NCBI GenBank assembly: GCA_004557735.1
Contig: SFFV01000001.1
Span: forward strand, 62,001-126,000
DNA length: 64,000 nucleotides
Direction: 5' to 3'
From: Clostridiales bacterium
GTDB taxonomy: Bacteria; Bacillota; Clostridia; Oscillospirales; Oscillospiraceae
Shown: positions 1-7,974 of the stretch, in pieces
Layout of the letters: each line of letters begins with the position of its first letter
Numbering within the stretch: the first letter of the stretch is position 1
Position numbers and translations under genes: made by a program
Notes under the pieces: model-generated
What the model was told of the DNA's origin: nothing
What the model saw: the letters and a program-made list of their open reading frames with translations, nothing else
Database searches by the model: none

Positions 1-1003
1 GGCGGTCCGCGTCGCCATCGGCGAAGCGTTCGGTCTGCGGCCGGGCGAAAACGCCATGGGCAAAATGGTCGCCGCGCTCCGGCTCATGGGCGCGGCCGAG
101 GTGTTCGATACCTCGTTCGCCGCCGATCTCACCACGGTCGTTGAGGCAAAGGAGTTCATGGACCGCCTGAAAAACGGCGGCACGTTCCCGATGTTCACCT
201 CCTGCTGCCCGGCGTGGGTCAAGTATGTCGAATATCAGCGCCCCGAGCTTCTCCGCCACATTTCCTCCTGCAAGTCCCCGATGGAGATGTTCGCCGCCGT
301 GCTGCGCGATCATTACGAAAAGAACGGCGACGGCCGTGAGGTATACCATGTCGCCGTCATGCCGTGCACCGCGAAAAAAGGCGAGGCAAAGCGTGAGGAG
401 TTCACCCACAACGGCAAGCCCGACGTGGACGCCGTGCTCACGACGATCGAGCTTATCAACATGATCAAGGAGAGCGGCATCGACTTCGCCAATCTTGAGG
501 ATGAAGCGGTGGATATGCCGTTCGGCATCACGACCGGCTCCGGCGTCATTTTCGGCGCGACCGGCGGCGTGGCGGAGGCGGTCGCGCGCTGCTGCTGCCC
601 GGACAAATCCAAAAACGCGGCGATGGCCATTGAGTATTCGGGCCTTCGCGGCGTGGACGGCGTGCGCGTGGCGAGCATGCTTGTCGGCGAGCGTACGATC
701 CGCATCGCGGTGTGCAACGGCCTTCTCAATGCCCAGAAGCTCATCGACGAGATCGAGACCGGGCGCGAATACTTTGATCTTATCGAGGTCATGACCTGCC
801 GCGCCGGCTGCGTCGGCGGCGCCGGTCAGCCGCACGGCCTTACGAAGGATAAGTACGACCGCGCCGCCGGCCTCTACAACGCCGACAAGACCGCCCTCAT
901 CAAGCGCAGCGAGCAAAACCCCGTCATCGAAACGCTCCTGCACGACATCGGCGAGCGCGAGCACGAGCTGCTCCATGTCCACTACAAGGGCCGCGATTTC
1001 TGA
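1..1003 (+). CDS. [FeFe] hydrogenase catalytic subunit, 5'-truncated by the window edge
   Basis: Reversible proton reduction / H2 oxidation at the H-cluster in the cytoplasm. The reading frame is open from base 2, so the N-terminal Fe-S domains lie outside the window and only about 333 residues of the H-domain are present. All three H-cluster signatures are visible: TSCCPAWV, MPCTAKKGEA and an MTCRAGCVGGAGQP-type P3 motif. The C-terminus HELLHVHYKGRDF is typical of HndD/HydA-like NAD(P)-linked enzymes. A strong hairpin terminator follows. Whether it is a bifurcating or monomeric enzyme cannot be told without upstream DNA. Confidence 0.95.
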   Translation, partial: AVRVAIGEAFGLRPGENAMGKMVAALRLMGAAEVFDTSFAADLTTVVEAKEFMDRLKNGGTFPMFTSCCPAWVKYVEYQRPELLRHISSCKSPMEMFAAVLRDHYEKNGDGREVYHVAVMPCTAKKGEAKREEFTHNGKPDVDAVLTTIELINMIKESGIDFANLEDEAVDMPFGITTGSGVIFGATGGVAEAVARCCCPDKSKNAAMAIEYSGLRGVDGVRVASMLVGERTIRIAVCNGLLNAQKLIDEIETGREYFDLIEVMTCRAGCVGGAGQPHGLTKDKYDRAAGLYNADKTALIKRSEQNPVIETLLHDIGEREHELLHVHYKGRDF

Positions 1004-1022
1004 AAAGCTTAAAGCTTACAGC

Positions 1023-1060
1023 GCAAAACGTCCGGAGGACATTCTCCGGACGTTTTGCAT
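1023..1060. terminator. Bidirectional rho-independent terminator (hydrogenase / asparaginase operon)
   Basis: A perfect 15-bp stem (1023-1037 with 1044-1058) has a 6-base loop. The arms begin GCAAAACGTCCGGAG and end in a T-run on both strands. It sits between two converging genes and can serve both. Confidence 0.9.
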
Positions 1061-1073
1061 TTTATTCTTAAAA

Positions 1074-2066
1074 TCAGAGCCGGTCGTTGCCGACGGGGGC
1101 AAGAAAGAGCTTTCGAAACTCCGCGTCGTCGGCGGAGTTGGCAAGCGCCCACTCGACCTTGGCGACGACCGCCTCGGTCGTCATGGTATAGGCTTCGAGC
1201 AGCTCATACTTTTTCTTGATGCGAAAGCCCACGCGGTAAAGCTCCATGTCGCTGCCCTCGTGGGAGACCTGCGTGGTGAAAATGACCTTCACATGGTTTC
1301 GCAGGAGATGGCCGATCTTCTCGGTGAACTCATCGTTATCGTAGTACGGCACGCCGCCGACGCCGAAGCTCTCAATGATAACGGCATGGGCATGCTCGGC
1401 GACATAGTCGAGAATGCCGGGCTCCATGCCGGGGATGAGCTTGATGACGCAGACGCGGCTGTCGAGCGCGTCATAAAACCGTACCGGGCCGGGGAACGAC
1501 TCGCGGATATAATAGCGCACCTCGCCGCCGCGGATAACGGCGACCTCCGGATAATCGATGCTCGAGAAGGCGTTGAAGCTGCGCGTGCGTGTTTTCTGCG
1601 CGCGGTTGGCGCAGATCACTTTGTTGTCGAATACAAGATGGATGCCGCAGGCGTCGTCATCGGCGGCATAGGTGATCGCGCTGCGCAGATTTTCCCGCGC
1701 GTCGGTATCGCGCGCGTAGATGGACACCTGCGAGCCGGTCAGCACGACGGGCTTCGGGCTGTTCTGGATGAGATAATAGAGCGTCGCTGCGGCATAGGCC
1801 ATCGTGTCGGTGCCGTGGGTGATGACAAAGCCGTCGTAGCTTTCATATTCTTCCCGGATGATCTTCACAAGCTCGACCCAGTTTTGCGGGCGCATGTTTG
1901 TGCTGTCCAGATTAAAGGGCTGCACCGTGTCGATCTCGCAGAGAGAACGCACCTCGGGGATGCATTGGAGCAGCTCCTCGCTCGTCAGCTCCGGCGTCAG
2001 TCCGTCCTCCGCCGGGCGTGAGGCGATCGTGCCTCCGGTGGCGATCAGCAAAAGTTTTTTGCTCAT
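1074..2066 (-). CDS. ansA: L-asparaginase (type I/II family)
   Basis: Hydrolyses L-asparagine to aspartate and ammonia. It is 330 residues long, the usual length, with no signal peptide, so it is cytoplasmic. The catalytic threonine motifs are present: TGGTIAS at residues 10-16 and HGTDTM at about 84-89. The start has a good ribosome site (AAGGAGG) and its ATG overlaps the stop of the upstream gntR gene by 4 bases. It is therefore the last, translationally coupled gene of an ABC exporter operon, an unexpected partner for an asparaginase. Family is clear; substrate preference (Asn against Gln) is not visible. Confidence 0.93.
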   Translation of the reverse strand: MSKKLLLIATGGTIASRPAEDGLTPELTSEELLQCIPEVRSLCEIDTVQPFNLDSTNMRPQNWVELVKIIREEYESYDGFVITHGTDTMAYAAATLYYLIQNSPKPVVLTGSQVSIYARDTDARENLRSAITYAADDDACGIHLVFDNKVICANRAQKTRTRSFNAFSSIDYPEVAVIRGGEVRYYIRESFPGPVRFYDALDSRVCVIKLIPGMEPGILDYVAEHAHAVIIESFGVGGVPYYDNDEFTEKIGHLLRNHVKVIFTTQVSHEGSDMELYRVGFRIKKKYELLEAYTMTTEAVVAKVEWALANSADDAEFRKLFLAPVGNDRL

Positions 2067-2443
2067 GCGTTTTCCTCCTTCATCAGCTCGCGCAGCAGCG
2101 CCGCCGCTTCCTCCCCGGATGCGCCGACAGCCGCGCAGAATTGCGCGGCGTCGGTGAGCTTTTCTTTTAAAATGGCGCGGCGGAGCGCCGCTTTTTCTTC
2201 CTCCCCGAGCGCAGCGGCAAACGTCCCGCGCCCGACGGCAGTGTGGATAAACCCGTCCCGCTCCAGCTCTTCCCAGGCGCGCCGCACCGAGATCAGACTG
2301 ACGGAGAGCTCCTGCGCCACGGTCCGTATCGGCGGCAGAACCTCGCCTGGCGCCACGTCGCCGCGCAATATCTGCGCAGCAAGCTGATCATACATCTGCC
2401 GGTAGAGCGGAAGCGGCGATGTATTTGTCACAGTCAGCTTCAC
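2063..2443 (-). CDS. GntR-family (YtrA-type) transcriptional regulator
   Basis: A short 126-residue regulator. An N-terminal winged helix occupies about residues 8-75 (PLYRQMYDQL, then VAQELSVSLISVRRAWEEL and the GRGTF wing). The short helical tail replaces a ligand-binding domain, as in the YtrA subfamily that controls ABC exporters. It overlaps the permease and asparaginase genes by 4 bases on each side. It probably represses its own operon by binding the palindrome at 3967-3989. Gene order is unusual: YtrA-type regulators normally precede the transporter genes. Confidence 0.92.
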   Translation of the reverse strand: MKLTVTNTSPLPLYRQMYDQLAAQILRGDVAPGEVLPPIRTVAQELSVSLISVRRAWEELERDGFIHTAVGRGTFAAALGEEEKAALRRAILKEKLTDAAQFCAAVGASGEEAAALLRELMKEENA

Positions 2444-3093
2444 AGATCCACCTTTTCAAACCGCCCAGCGCTGATCTTCGCCGAGAGAAGCGTAAGCGCC
2501 GCCCAGAGAATGACCCCGGCGAACAGCACCGGGAGCTGACGGAGCTGTTCGCTCTTCCCCAGAGCGTCGAGGTACGCGCTGACCGGCGATGGGATGTATT
2601 GCGCAAACGCTTCGGCGGCGATAATATAGAGGAACATGAACACACCGCCCCAAAGGAACGCCTTCCCCTCGCTCCGCCCGGTTTTATAAAACACCGGGAA
2701 GAAAATCAGGTTGAAGCCGCCGTACATCAGCATCGAAAGGCCGAAAAACGCCACGTTCGGCTCAATTCCGGCGTTGTTTCCCCCCACGGGATTGATTTTC
2801 ACGGAGAGAACCGCGAACGGGACGGCGATGAGAATGTTGGCAAGCTCCAAAAGCGCCGCGGCGAGCACGCGCGCGCGCACCACGTCGCCCTTGCGCACCG
2901 GAAGCAGCGCCGAATAGAAAATGTCGTTTTCGGCGCGGTTGGTCTTAAACGTGAGAAACAGACCGAGCGTCAGATAGAAAAAGCTGACATAATAGGGATA
3001 CGACGGCACGAGCAGCAGCGCCGAGAGCAGGAAGAATACGTACACGCTCGGATGGATGGCGAGCCGGAACTCCTTGTACAGCAGGTTTTTCAT
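2440..3093 (-). CDS. ABC-2 type exporter permease
   Basis: A hydrophobic 217-residue membrane protein with about six predicted transmembrane segments. It starts with a short amphipathic region (MKNLLYKEFRLAIHP) typical of ABC-2 permeases in GntR/YtrA-regulated exporters. It overlaps the upstream ATPase and downstream gntR by 4 bases each, indicating coordinated translation. It should form a dimeric or heteromeric exporter with the adjacent ATPase. The substrate is not evident; relatives answer to cell-wall-active compounds. Confidence 0.88.
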   Translation of the reverse strand: MKNLLYKEFRLAIHPSVYVFFLLSALLLVPSYPYYVSFFYLTLGLFLTFKTNRAENDIFYSALLPVRKGDVVRARVLAAALLELANILIAVPFAVLSVKINPVGGNNAGIEPNVAFFGLSMLMYGGFNLIFFPVFYKTGRSEGKAFLWGGVFMFLYIIAAEAFAQYIPSPVSAYLDALGKSEQLRQLPVLFAGVILWAALTLLSAKISAGRFEKVDL

Positions 3094-3938
3094 TCTCTCC
3101 CCTCCCGTTCGATGTGAATCATAATCTCCTCCATGCCGATGGGTTCGGCCGCAAGCCCGGACGAGATCGCATCCTCCGTTTTCATCATCGCTTCAAAGCC
3201 GAAGCTCTGCTCGCGCAGACCGATGGCGCTCTCGCGCACGGCGTCCGTCAGCTCGCCGCGGCCGCCGGTCACCTTGCGGTAATCGTCGGTGAAGCTGTCG
3301 CGGTCGGTGCTCGTGAGGATCTTTCCGGCATGGATATAGGTGATGAGATCGGCGCACTTTTCCAGATCGGATATAATATGTGTGGAAAACAGGATGCTGC
3401 GCTCCCCGTTTGCGACGGTGTCGCGGAAAATGTCCAGAAGCTCGTCGCGGCTCACCGGATCAAGACCGCTCGTCGGCTCGTCAAGGACGAGCAGGCGCGC
3501 CCCGTGCGAGAGCGCAAGCGCCAGCGTGAACTTGACCCACATGCCGGTGGACAGCTCGCGCACACGCTTCGACTCGTCGAGCGAGAATCGCTTCATGTAA
3601 TCCCGGTAGGCGGCGTCGTCCCAGCACTCATAAAACCGCGCCGTGACTGCCGCCACATCGCGCAGGCTCTTTGAGCCGTAATACCGCGCGTCGCCCAGCA
3701 CCACGCCGAGCTGCTGGCGGCAGGCCGATTCCTTTTTCCGGAAGTCCATGCCGAACATCTCCACCGCACCGCCGTCCGGATGGACGAGACCGAGCATGCT
3801 TTTGAGCGTCGTCGTCTTTCCCGCGCCGTTGCGCCCAATGAACCCCATGATGTATCCGCTCTCCAAAGAGAACGAGACACGATCCAGCGTAAACCCCGGA
3901 TACGTTTTACAAAGATCGCGCACGGACAAAAGCTCCAT
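3090..3938 (-). CDS. ABC exporter ATP-binding protein
   Basis: An ATPase of 282 residues with Walker A GRNGAGKTTT (about residues 35-44), signature LSTGM, Walker B LLVLDEPTSGLDP and the H-loop STHI. The C-terminal 70 residues resemble the tail of YtrB/CcmA-type exporters. I place the start at the ATG preceded by GGGGAGGA (7-base spacing). A longer frame upstream runs into the promoter itself and cannot be translated. It is the first gene of the exporter-gntR-asparaginase operon. Confidence 0.93.
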   Translation of the reverse strand: MELLSVRDLCKTYPGFTLDRVSFSLESGYIMGFIGRNGAGKTTTLKSMLGLVHPDGGAVEMFGMDFRKKESACRQQLGVVLGDARYYGSKSLRDVAAVTARFYECWDDAAYRDYMKRFSLDESKRVRELSTGMWVKFTLALALSHGARLLVLDEPTSGLDPVSRDELLDIFRDTVANGERSILFSTHIISDLEKCADLITYIHAGKILTSTDRDSFTDDYRKVTGGRGELTDAVRESAIGLREQSFGFEAMMKTEDAISSGLAAEPIGMEEIMIHIEREGRE

Positions 3939-3966
3939 CGCGCATTCCTCCCCGTCGGATGATTTA

Positions 3967-3989
3967 TTGTGTATGCTCATTATACACAA
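3967..3989. promoter_or_regulatory. Palindromic operator, probable GntR autoregulation site
   Basis: A perfect inverted repeat with arms TTGTGTAT and ATACACAA separated by 7 bases. It covers the -10 box and the expected transcription start of the minus-strand exporter operon. The operon encodes a YtrA-type regulator, so repression by that protein is the simplest reading (inference). Confidence 0.7.
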
Positions 3990-4006
3990 TCAGATTGATC
4001 TGTCAA
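3979..4006 (-). promoter_or_regulatory. Promoter of the ABC exporter-gntR-asparaginase operon
   Basis: On the minus strand: consensus TTGACA (4006-4001), 16-base spacer, consensus TATAAT (3984-3979). A start site near 3972 would leave about a 34-base leader before the ATPase ATG. Confidence 0.8.
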
Positions 4007-4015
4007 GTCTCCGCC

Positions 4016-4043
4016 TTGCCCCGCGGCAAAAAACTGTTATAAT
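4016..4043 (+). promoter_or_regulatory. Promoter of the SUV3-like helicase gene
   Basis: TTGCCC (4016-4021), 16-base spacer, TATAAT (4038-4043). It is back-to-back with the exporter promoter. It places transcription start near 4050, which rules out the TTG at 4047 as the helicase start codon. Confidence 0.65.
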
Positions 4044-4076
4044 ATATTGGCGATTTTTCAAGGAGAAACAGAACAA

Positions 4077-6296
4077 GTGAGTAAAAACGCGAAATTATGG
4101 ACAGCGGGCACGCTCAAAAGCCGCGGCTGGACGGAGGAGCTGATCGCCTCGCTCCTGCCAAAGCCGCAGCGCCTCTACCGCAACGGCCGCCGCGTGCGAG
4201 CATGGCACACGGACGATATCCGGCGCGCCGAGCAGAGCGAGAGCTTCCGCTCGCTGCGCGCGACAGCCGCGGCGGATGCGGAAAGCGTGCCGGACGGCGC
4301 GGCGCTTGCCGCGGCGGCGAAGCTTCTGCAAAGCGCGTGGGATACCGCCGCGCTTGCCGAAGGTCAGGCGGCGGCGCTTGCCGCGCGCTACCATGAGGCG
4401 ATCCTCCGCCAGATCCCGGCCGTCGGATTTGCCAAGCGGCTGCGGCCGGGGCAGAGCATCAGCTATATCGAGCATTTTCTGCATCTTGAGACCGGCGGCG
4501 GCGCCGAGCCGCTCGGCGCGACGCTCCGCCGGTTCGTGACCGCCGCGCCGTGGCTCGGCGCGAATACAGCCTCTCCGCTCGCCGGGAAGCTCTCCGCGCG
4601 CTATGCCGCGACTCTGCTTGCGGTCAGCGCGCGGGATATTGCCGCCTTTGCCGCCGCGCAGCCGGAGGCAAACGTGGAAGGACTTCTTGAAAAGGGAGCC
4701 TTTCCGGTGCAGGAGCTTCTGCTGCATCCGCTCTCCTACCTCTATTCGGTCTTTTATATCCCGCGCGCGATCCGATCGAGCCTGAAGCTGCTCGTTGCGC
4801 TCAATCCGAAGGACGAGTACCCGGAGGCGCGCGCCATGCATCGCCGCTTTATCCTTCACATCGGCGGGACGAACACCGGCAAGACGTACGCCGGGTTTGA
4901 GCGGCTGCGCAAAGCCGGGACGGGCGTATATCTTGCCCCGCTCCGCCTGCTCGCGCTCGAAGCGCAGGAGCGGCTGCTCGATCTCGGCGTTGCGTGTTCG
5001 CTCACGACCGGCGAGGAGGAGGACCGCCGCGAGGAGGATACCCACGTCGCCGCCACGGCGGAGAAGCTTGATCTCTCCGCGCGGTACGACGTGGCAGTGA
5101 TCGATGAGTGCCAGATGATCGCCGACCGGGAACGCGGCTTTGCATGGACGCGTGCTATCCTCGGTGTTCTCGCGCCGGAGGTGCATCTCTGCGCCGCGCC
5201 CGAGGCGCGCGATCTTCTCATCCGCATCATTGAGAGCACCGGCGACACGTGGGAGGAGATTCGCCATCTGCGCAAAACGCCGCTTGTGTGCATGCGCCGG
5301 GAGATCGACTTTGACGACGTAAAACCCGGTGACGCGCTCATCACCTTCTCAAAGCTCGGCGTTCTCTCCGTGGCCGAGGATCTTCGTGCGCACGGGAAGG
5401 AGCCCGCCATCATCTACGGCGCGCTCCCCTACTCCACGCGGCGGCGGCAAATGGAGGGCTTTCTCGAAGGGCGGATGCAGTATGTCGTCTCGACCGATGC
5501 CATCGGCATGGGGCTGAATCTCCCCATCCGGCGCGTGATCTTTCTCGACACACGGAAGTTTGACGGCGTGGAGCGGCGCGATCTCAAGCCCGCCGAAATC
5601 CAGCAGATCGCCGGGCGCGCCGGGCGCTACGGTATGTACGACAAGGGCTACGTCGGCGCAACGGAGAATCTGGAGTTTATCCGCGAAGGGCTGGAAGCGG
5701 CCGTGCCGCCGCTCGAAACGGCGATAGCCGGGTTCTCCGAGCTCGTATTGCAGGTTGAGCACGATCTTCTCGAGGTGCTGACCGAGTGGAACAAAATGCC
5801 GACCGCCGCGCCGTATGCGAAGCTCGACGTCAGCCGCTATATCGCTCTCATAGGCAAGGTGCGGCAGGAGGGCTTTTCGCTCACGCGCGAGCAGGAGCTG
5901 CGGTGCGCAAACATCCCGTTTGACGAGACGGAGGATGAGCTTCTCGAGCTGTTCTTCTCGTTCCTGCGCCGCTTCCGGGAGGGCCAGCCGCTCTCCTGCC
6001 CGGAGCTTCCCGAGGGATACGCGCCCACGCTCCCGCAGCTTGAGCAATACTGCCGGAAGCTGGATCTCTATTTTTCGTTTTCCAAGGCGTTCGGATATCC
6101 GGTCGATCGCGACGCGCTCTATGAAAAGCGCGAGGACGCCGCCGAGAGCATCAACCGGATATTGCTATACAATCTCAAGAACAACATCCGCTTCTGCGCG
6201 CGCTGCGGCGCGGCGCTCCCGCTCCGCCAGAGCGGGCGGCTCTGCCAGAGCTGCTACCGAAAGATCAACGCCCTCCGCCGCCCGGCGCGGTGGTGA
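4077..6296 (+). CDS. SUV3-like DExH/DEAD-box RNA helicase with C-terminal zinc ribbon
   Basis: A 739-residue helicase whose core matches the Suv3 family of mitochondrial degradosome RNA helicases. It has Walker A GGTNTGKT (about 263-270), a DECQ box (about 343-346) in place of DEAD, STDAIGMGLNLP, and motif VI QIAGRAGRYG (about 510-519). A helical region follows and then a C-terminal CxxC...CxxC zinc ribbon (about 702-722). The first 250 residues are Ala-rich and carry no motif I recognise. The start is GTG with AGGAG 11 bases upstream, chosen because the promoter -10 box excludes the earlier TTG. It stands alone, so its RNase partner is not visible here. Confidence 0.85.
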   Translation: MSKNAKLWTAGTLKSRGWTEELIASLLPKPQRLYRNGRRVRAWHTDDIRRAEQSESFRSLRATAAADAESVPDGAALAAAAKLLQSAWDTAALAEGQAAALAARYHEAILRQIPAVGFAKRLRPGQSISYIEHFLHLETGGGAEPLGATLRRFVTAAPWLGANTASPLAGKLSARYAATLLAVSARDIAAFAAAQPEANVEGLLEKGAFPVQELLLHPLSYLYSVFYIPRAIRSSLKLLVALNPKDEYPEARAMHRRFILHIGGTNTGKTYAGFERLRKAGTGVYLAPLRLLALEAQERLLDLGVACSLTTGEEEDRREEDTHVAATAEKLDLSARYDVAVIDECQMIADRERGFAWTRAILGVLAPEVHLCAAPEARDLLIRIIESTGDTWEEIRHLRKTPLVCMRREIDFDDVKPGDALITFSKLGVLSVAEDLRAHGKEPAIIYGALPYSTRRRQMEGFLEGRMQYVVSTDAIGMGLNLPIRRVIFLDTRKFDGVERRDLKPAEIQQIAGRAGRYGMYDKGYVGATENLEFIREGLEAAVPPLETAIAGFSELVLQVEHDLLEVLTEWNKMPTAAPYAKLDVSRYIALIGKVRQEGFSLTREQELRCANIPFDETEDELLELFFSFLRRFREGQPLSCPELPEGYAPTLPQLEQYCRKLDLYFSFSKAFGYPVDRDALYEKREDAAESINRILLYNLKNNIRFCARCGAALPLRQSGRLCQSCYRKINALRRPARW

Positions 6297-6302
6297 GAAT
6301 AA

Positions 6303-6332
6303 GCCGCGCCTCCCGGCTTTGGGAGGCGCGGC
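6303..6332. terminator. Hairpin between the converging helicase and aro operons
   Basis: Perfect 12-bp stem GCCGCGCCTCCC / GGGAGGCGCGGC with a 6-base loop. The following T-run is short (ATATTT) on the plus strand. It is probably a shared terminator. Confidence 0.6.
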
Positions 6333-6343
6333 ATATTTCCGGT

Positions 6344-7540
6344 TTATTCGGCTCTCAGGCCGTATTCGGCGGCGAGCCTGCCGAACGCTGGCAGAGCGCG
6401 GCGCAGCCGCTCCTCCGGCACGCAGTAGGCAAGGCGGGCGTAGCCCGGGCAGGCGAAATCGTCGCCCGGCACGAGCAGAAGATCGTGCGCCATCGCCTTT
6501 TTGCAGAAGGCGCGCGCATCCTCTTCCGGCGATTTTACAAAGAGATAAAAAGCCCCCTGCGGCTTCGCGCAGGAAAAGCCCAGCGCCGTGAGACCCTCGT
6601 ATATGAGATCACGGTTTTTCTTATACTCACGAAGCTCTCCCGTCTGGCCGAGGCACGCGGCGCATACGCGCTGGAAAAGCACCGGCGCGCAGACATATCC
6701 CAGCATCCGCCCCGCGCCGGAAACGGCAGCGCGAAGCGCGATGCGCTCCTTGCTCTCCGGCGGCACGGCGAGATAGCCGACGCGCTCGCCGGGCAGCGAG
6801 AGGGATTTGCTGAACGAGTAACAGTAGACCGTATCCGCGTAAAAGCCGGGGATATACGGTACGGCGTCGCCGTCGTAGACAAGATCGCGGTACGGCTCGT
6901 CGGCGAGAATGTAGATCGGATGGCCGTACTCCGCCGAGCGAGCGGTGAGCAGCGCGGCGATTTTCTTTATGCTCTCCTCCCCCAGCACAACGCCGGAGGG
7001 ATTGTTCGGAGAGTTCAGAATCACCAGCCACGTTTTCTCGTTCACCGCGGCGGCGAAGGCCTCATAGTCGAGCTGGAACGTTTCCGGCTCGGTGGATACC
7101 TCGCGCATGACGCCGCCGGCGGCCTCGGTATAGGTGCGGTATTCCGAAAAGTACGGCGTGAGCGTTATACACTCATCCCCCGGCGAGAGCAGCGCGCGGC
7201 ACCCGATGGCAAGGCCCGCCGAGGCGCCGCTCGTCATGTAAATATCCTCCGGCGCATAGGTCATGGAGAACGCGCTGTTGAGATAATCCGCCACAGCCTT
7301 GCGGACCTCCGGCAGCCCCTGATCGGGGCTGTAGGCGTGCAGCTGCGTGGGGGGCATTTCCTTCATAAGACGTTCCGCCGCTTCCTGCGCCGCTGCGGGC
7401 GGCGCAATGCTCGGCGAGCCGATGCTGAAATCGTAGACATTTTCCGCGCCGACCTCTTCGGCGCGGCGCATGGCGTAATCGGCGATCTCCCGGATGGGAT
7501 TGCCGGACGCGCCGAGCGCGTATACTTCGGATGGGATCAT
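6344..7540 (-). CDS. PLP-dependent class I/II aminotransferase (probable aromatic aminotransferase)
   Basis: A fold-type I aminotransferase of 398 residues. PLP-binding motifs are visible: NSPNNPSG, DEPYRDLVYDG and the Schiff-base lysine in SFSKSLSLPGERVG. It is the last gene of the aromatic operon and its ATG overlaps the aroQ stop by 4 bases. The likely role is the final transamination of phenylpyruvate or 4-hydroxyphenylpyruvate to Phe or Tyr. The family also includes aspartate aminotransferases, so substrate is inferred from the operon, not from sequence. Confidence 0.88.
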   Translation of the reverse strand: MIPSEVYALGASGNPIREIADYAMRRAEEVGAENVYDFSIGSPSIAPPAAAQEAAERLMKEMPPTQLHAYSPDQGLPEVRKAVADYLNSAFSMTYAPEDIYMTSGASAGLAIGCRALLSPGDECITLTPYFSEYRTYTEAAGGVMREVSTEPETFQLDYEAFAAAVNEKTWLVILNSPNNPSGVVLGEESIKKIAALLTARSAEYGHPIYILADEPYRDLVYDGDAVPYIPGFYADTVYCYSFSKSLSLPGERVGYLAVPPESKERIALRAAVSGAGRMLGYVCAPVLFQRVCAACLGQTGELREYKKNRDLIYEGLTALGFSCAKPQGAFYLFVKSPEEDARAFCKKAMAHDLLLVPGDDFACPGYARLAYCVPEERLRRALPAFGRLAAEYGLRAE

Positions 7541-7974
7541 ATGGTTTTCCCCCGGTTCACAAGATATTCGACCGCCCTCCGGTAGCCCTCAAAGCCCAGC
7601 CCGGCAAACGTCTTTTCGCACGCCATGCCTGCATAGGATACGTGCCGGAAGCTCTCTCGCTCCCGGATATCCGTGAGATGCACCTCCACGGCCGGGAGCG
7701 CAACGGCCTTGAGCGCGTCGAGAATGGCAACGCTCGTATGCGTATACGCCGCAGGGTTAATAACGATGCCGTCCATCCGTCCGAGAGCGGACTGGATGGC
7801 GTCTACGATCGCGCCCTCGTGGTTGGACTGGAAAAGCTCGCACTCTGCGCCAAGCTCCCGGCAGGATTCGCGGATATACGTTTCGAGCGCGGCAAAATCC
7901 CGTTTGCCGTAAAGCTCCGGCTCGCGCACGCCGAGAAGGTTCAGATTGGGCCCGTTGATGACAAGGAGCTTCAT
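7537..7974 (-). CDS. aroQ: 3-dehydroquinate dehydratase, type II
   Basis: Converts 3-dehydroquinate to 3-dehydroshikimate in the cytoplasm. The 145-residue length and the opening MKLLVINGPNLNLLG are diagnostic of type II dehydroquinase; catalytic Tyr lies near residue 22-25, and NPAAYTHTS and EVHLT motifs follow. The start chosen overlaps the aroE-aroK stop by 4 bases (ATGA). A longer frame upstream lacks homology. It supplies the step between aroB and aroE in this operon. Confidence 0.96.
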   Translation of the reverse strand: MKLLVINGPNLNLLGVREPELYGKRDFAALETYIRESCRELGAECELFQSNHEGAIVDAIQSALGRMDGIVINPAAYTHTSVAILDALKAVALPAVEVHLTDIRERESFRHVSYAGMACEKTFAGLGFEGYRRAVEYLVNRGKTI

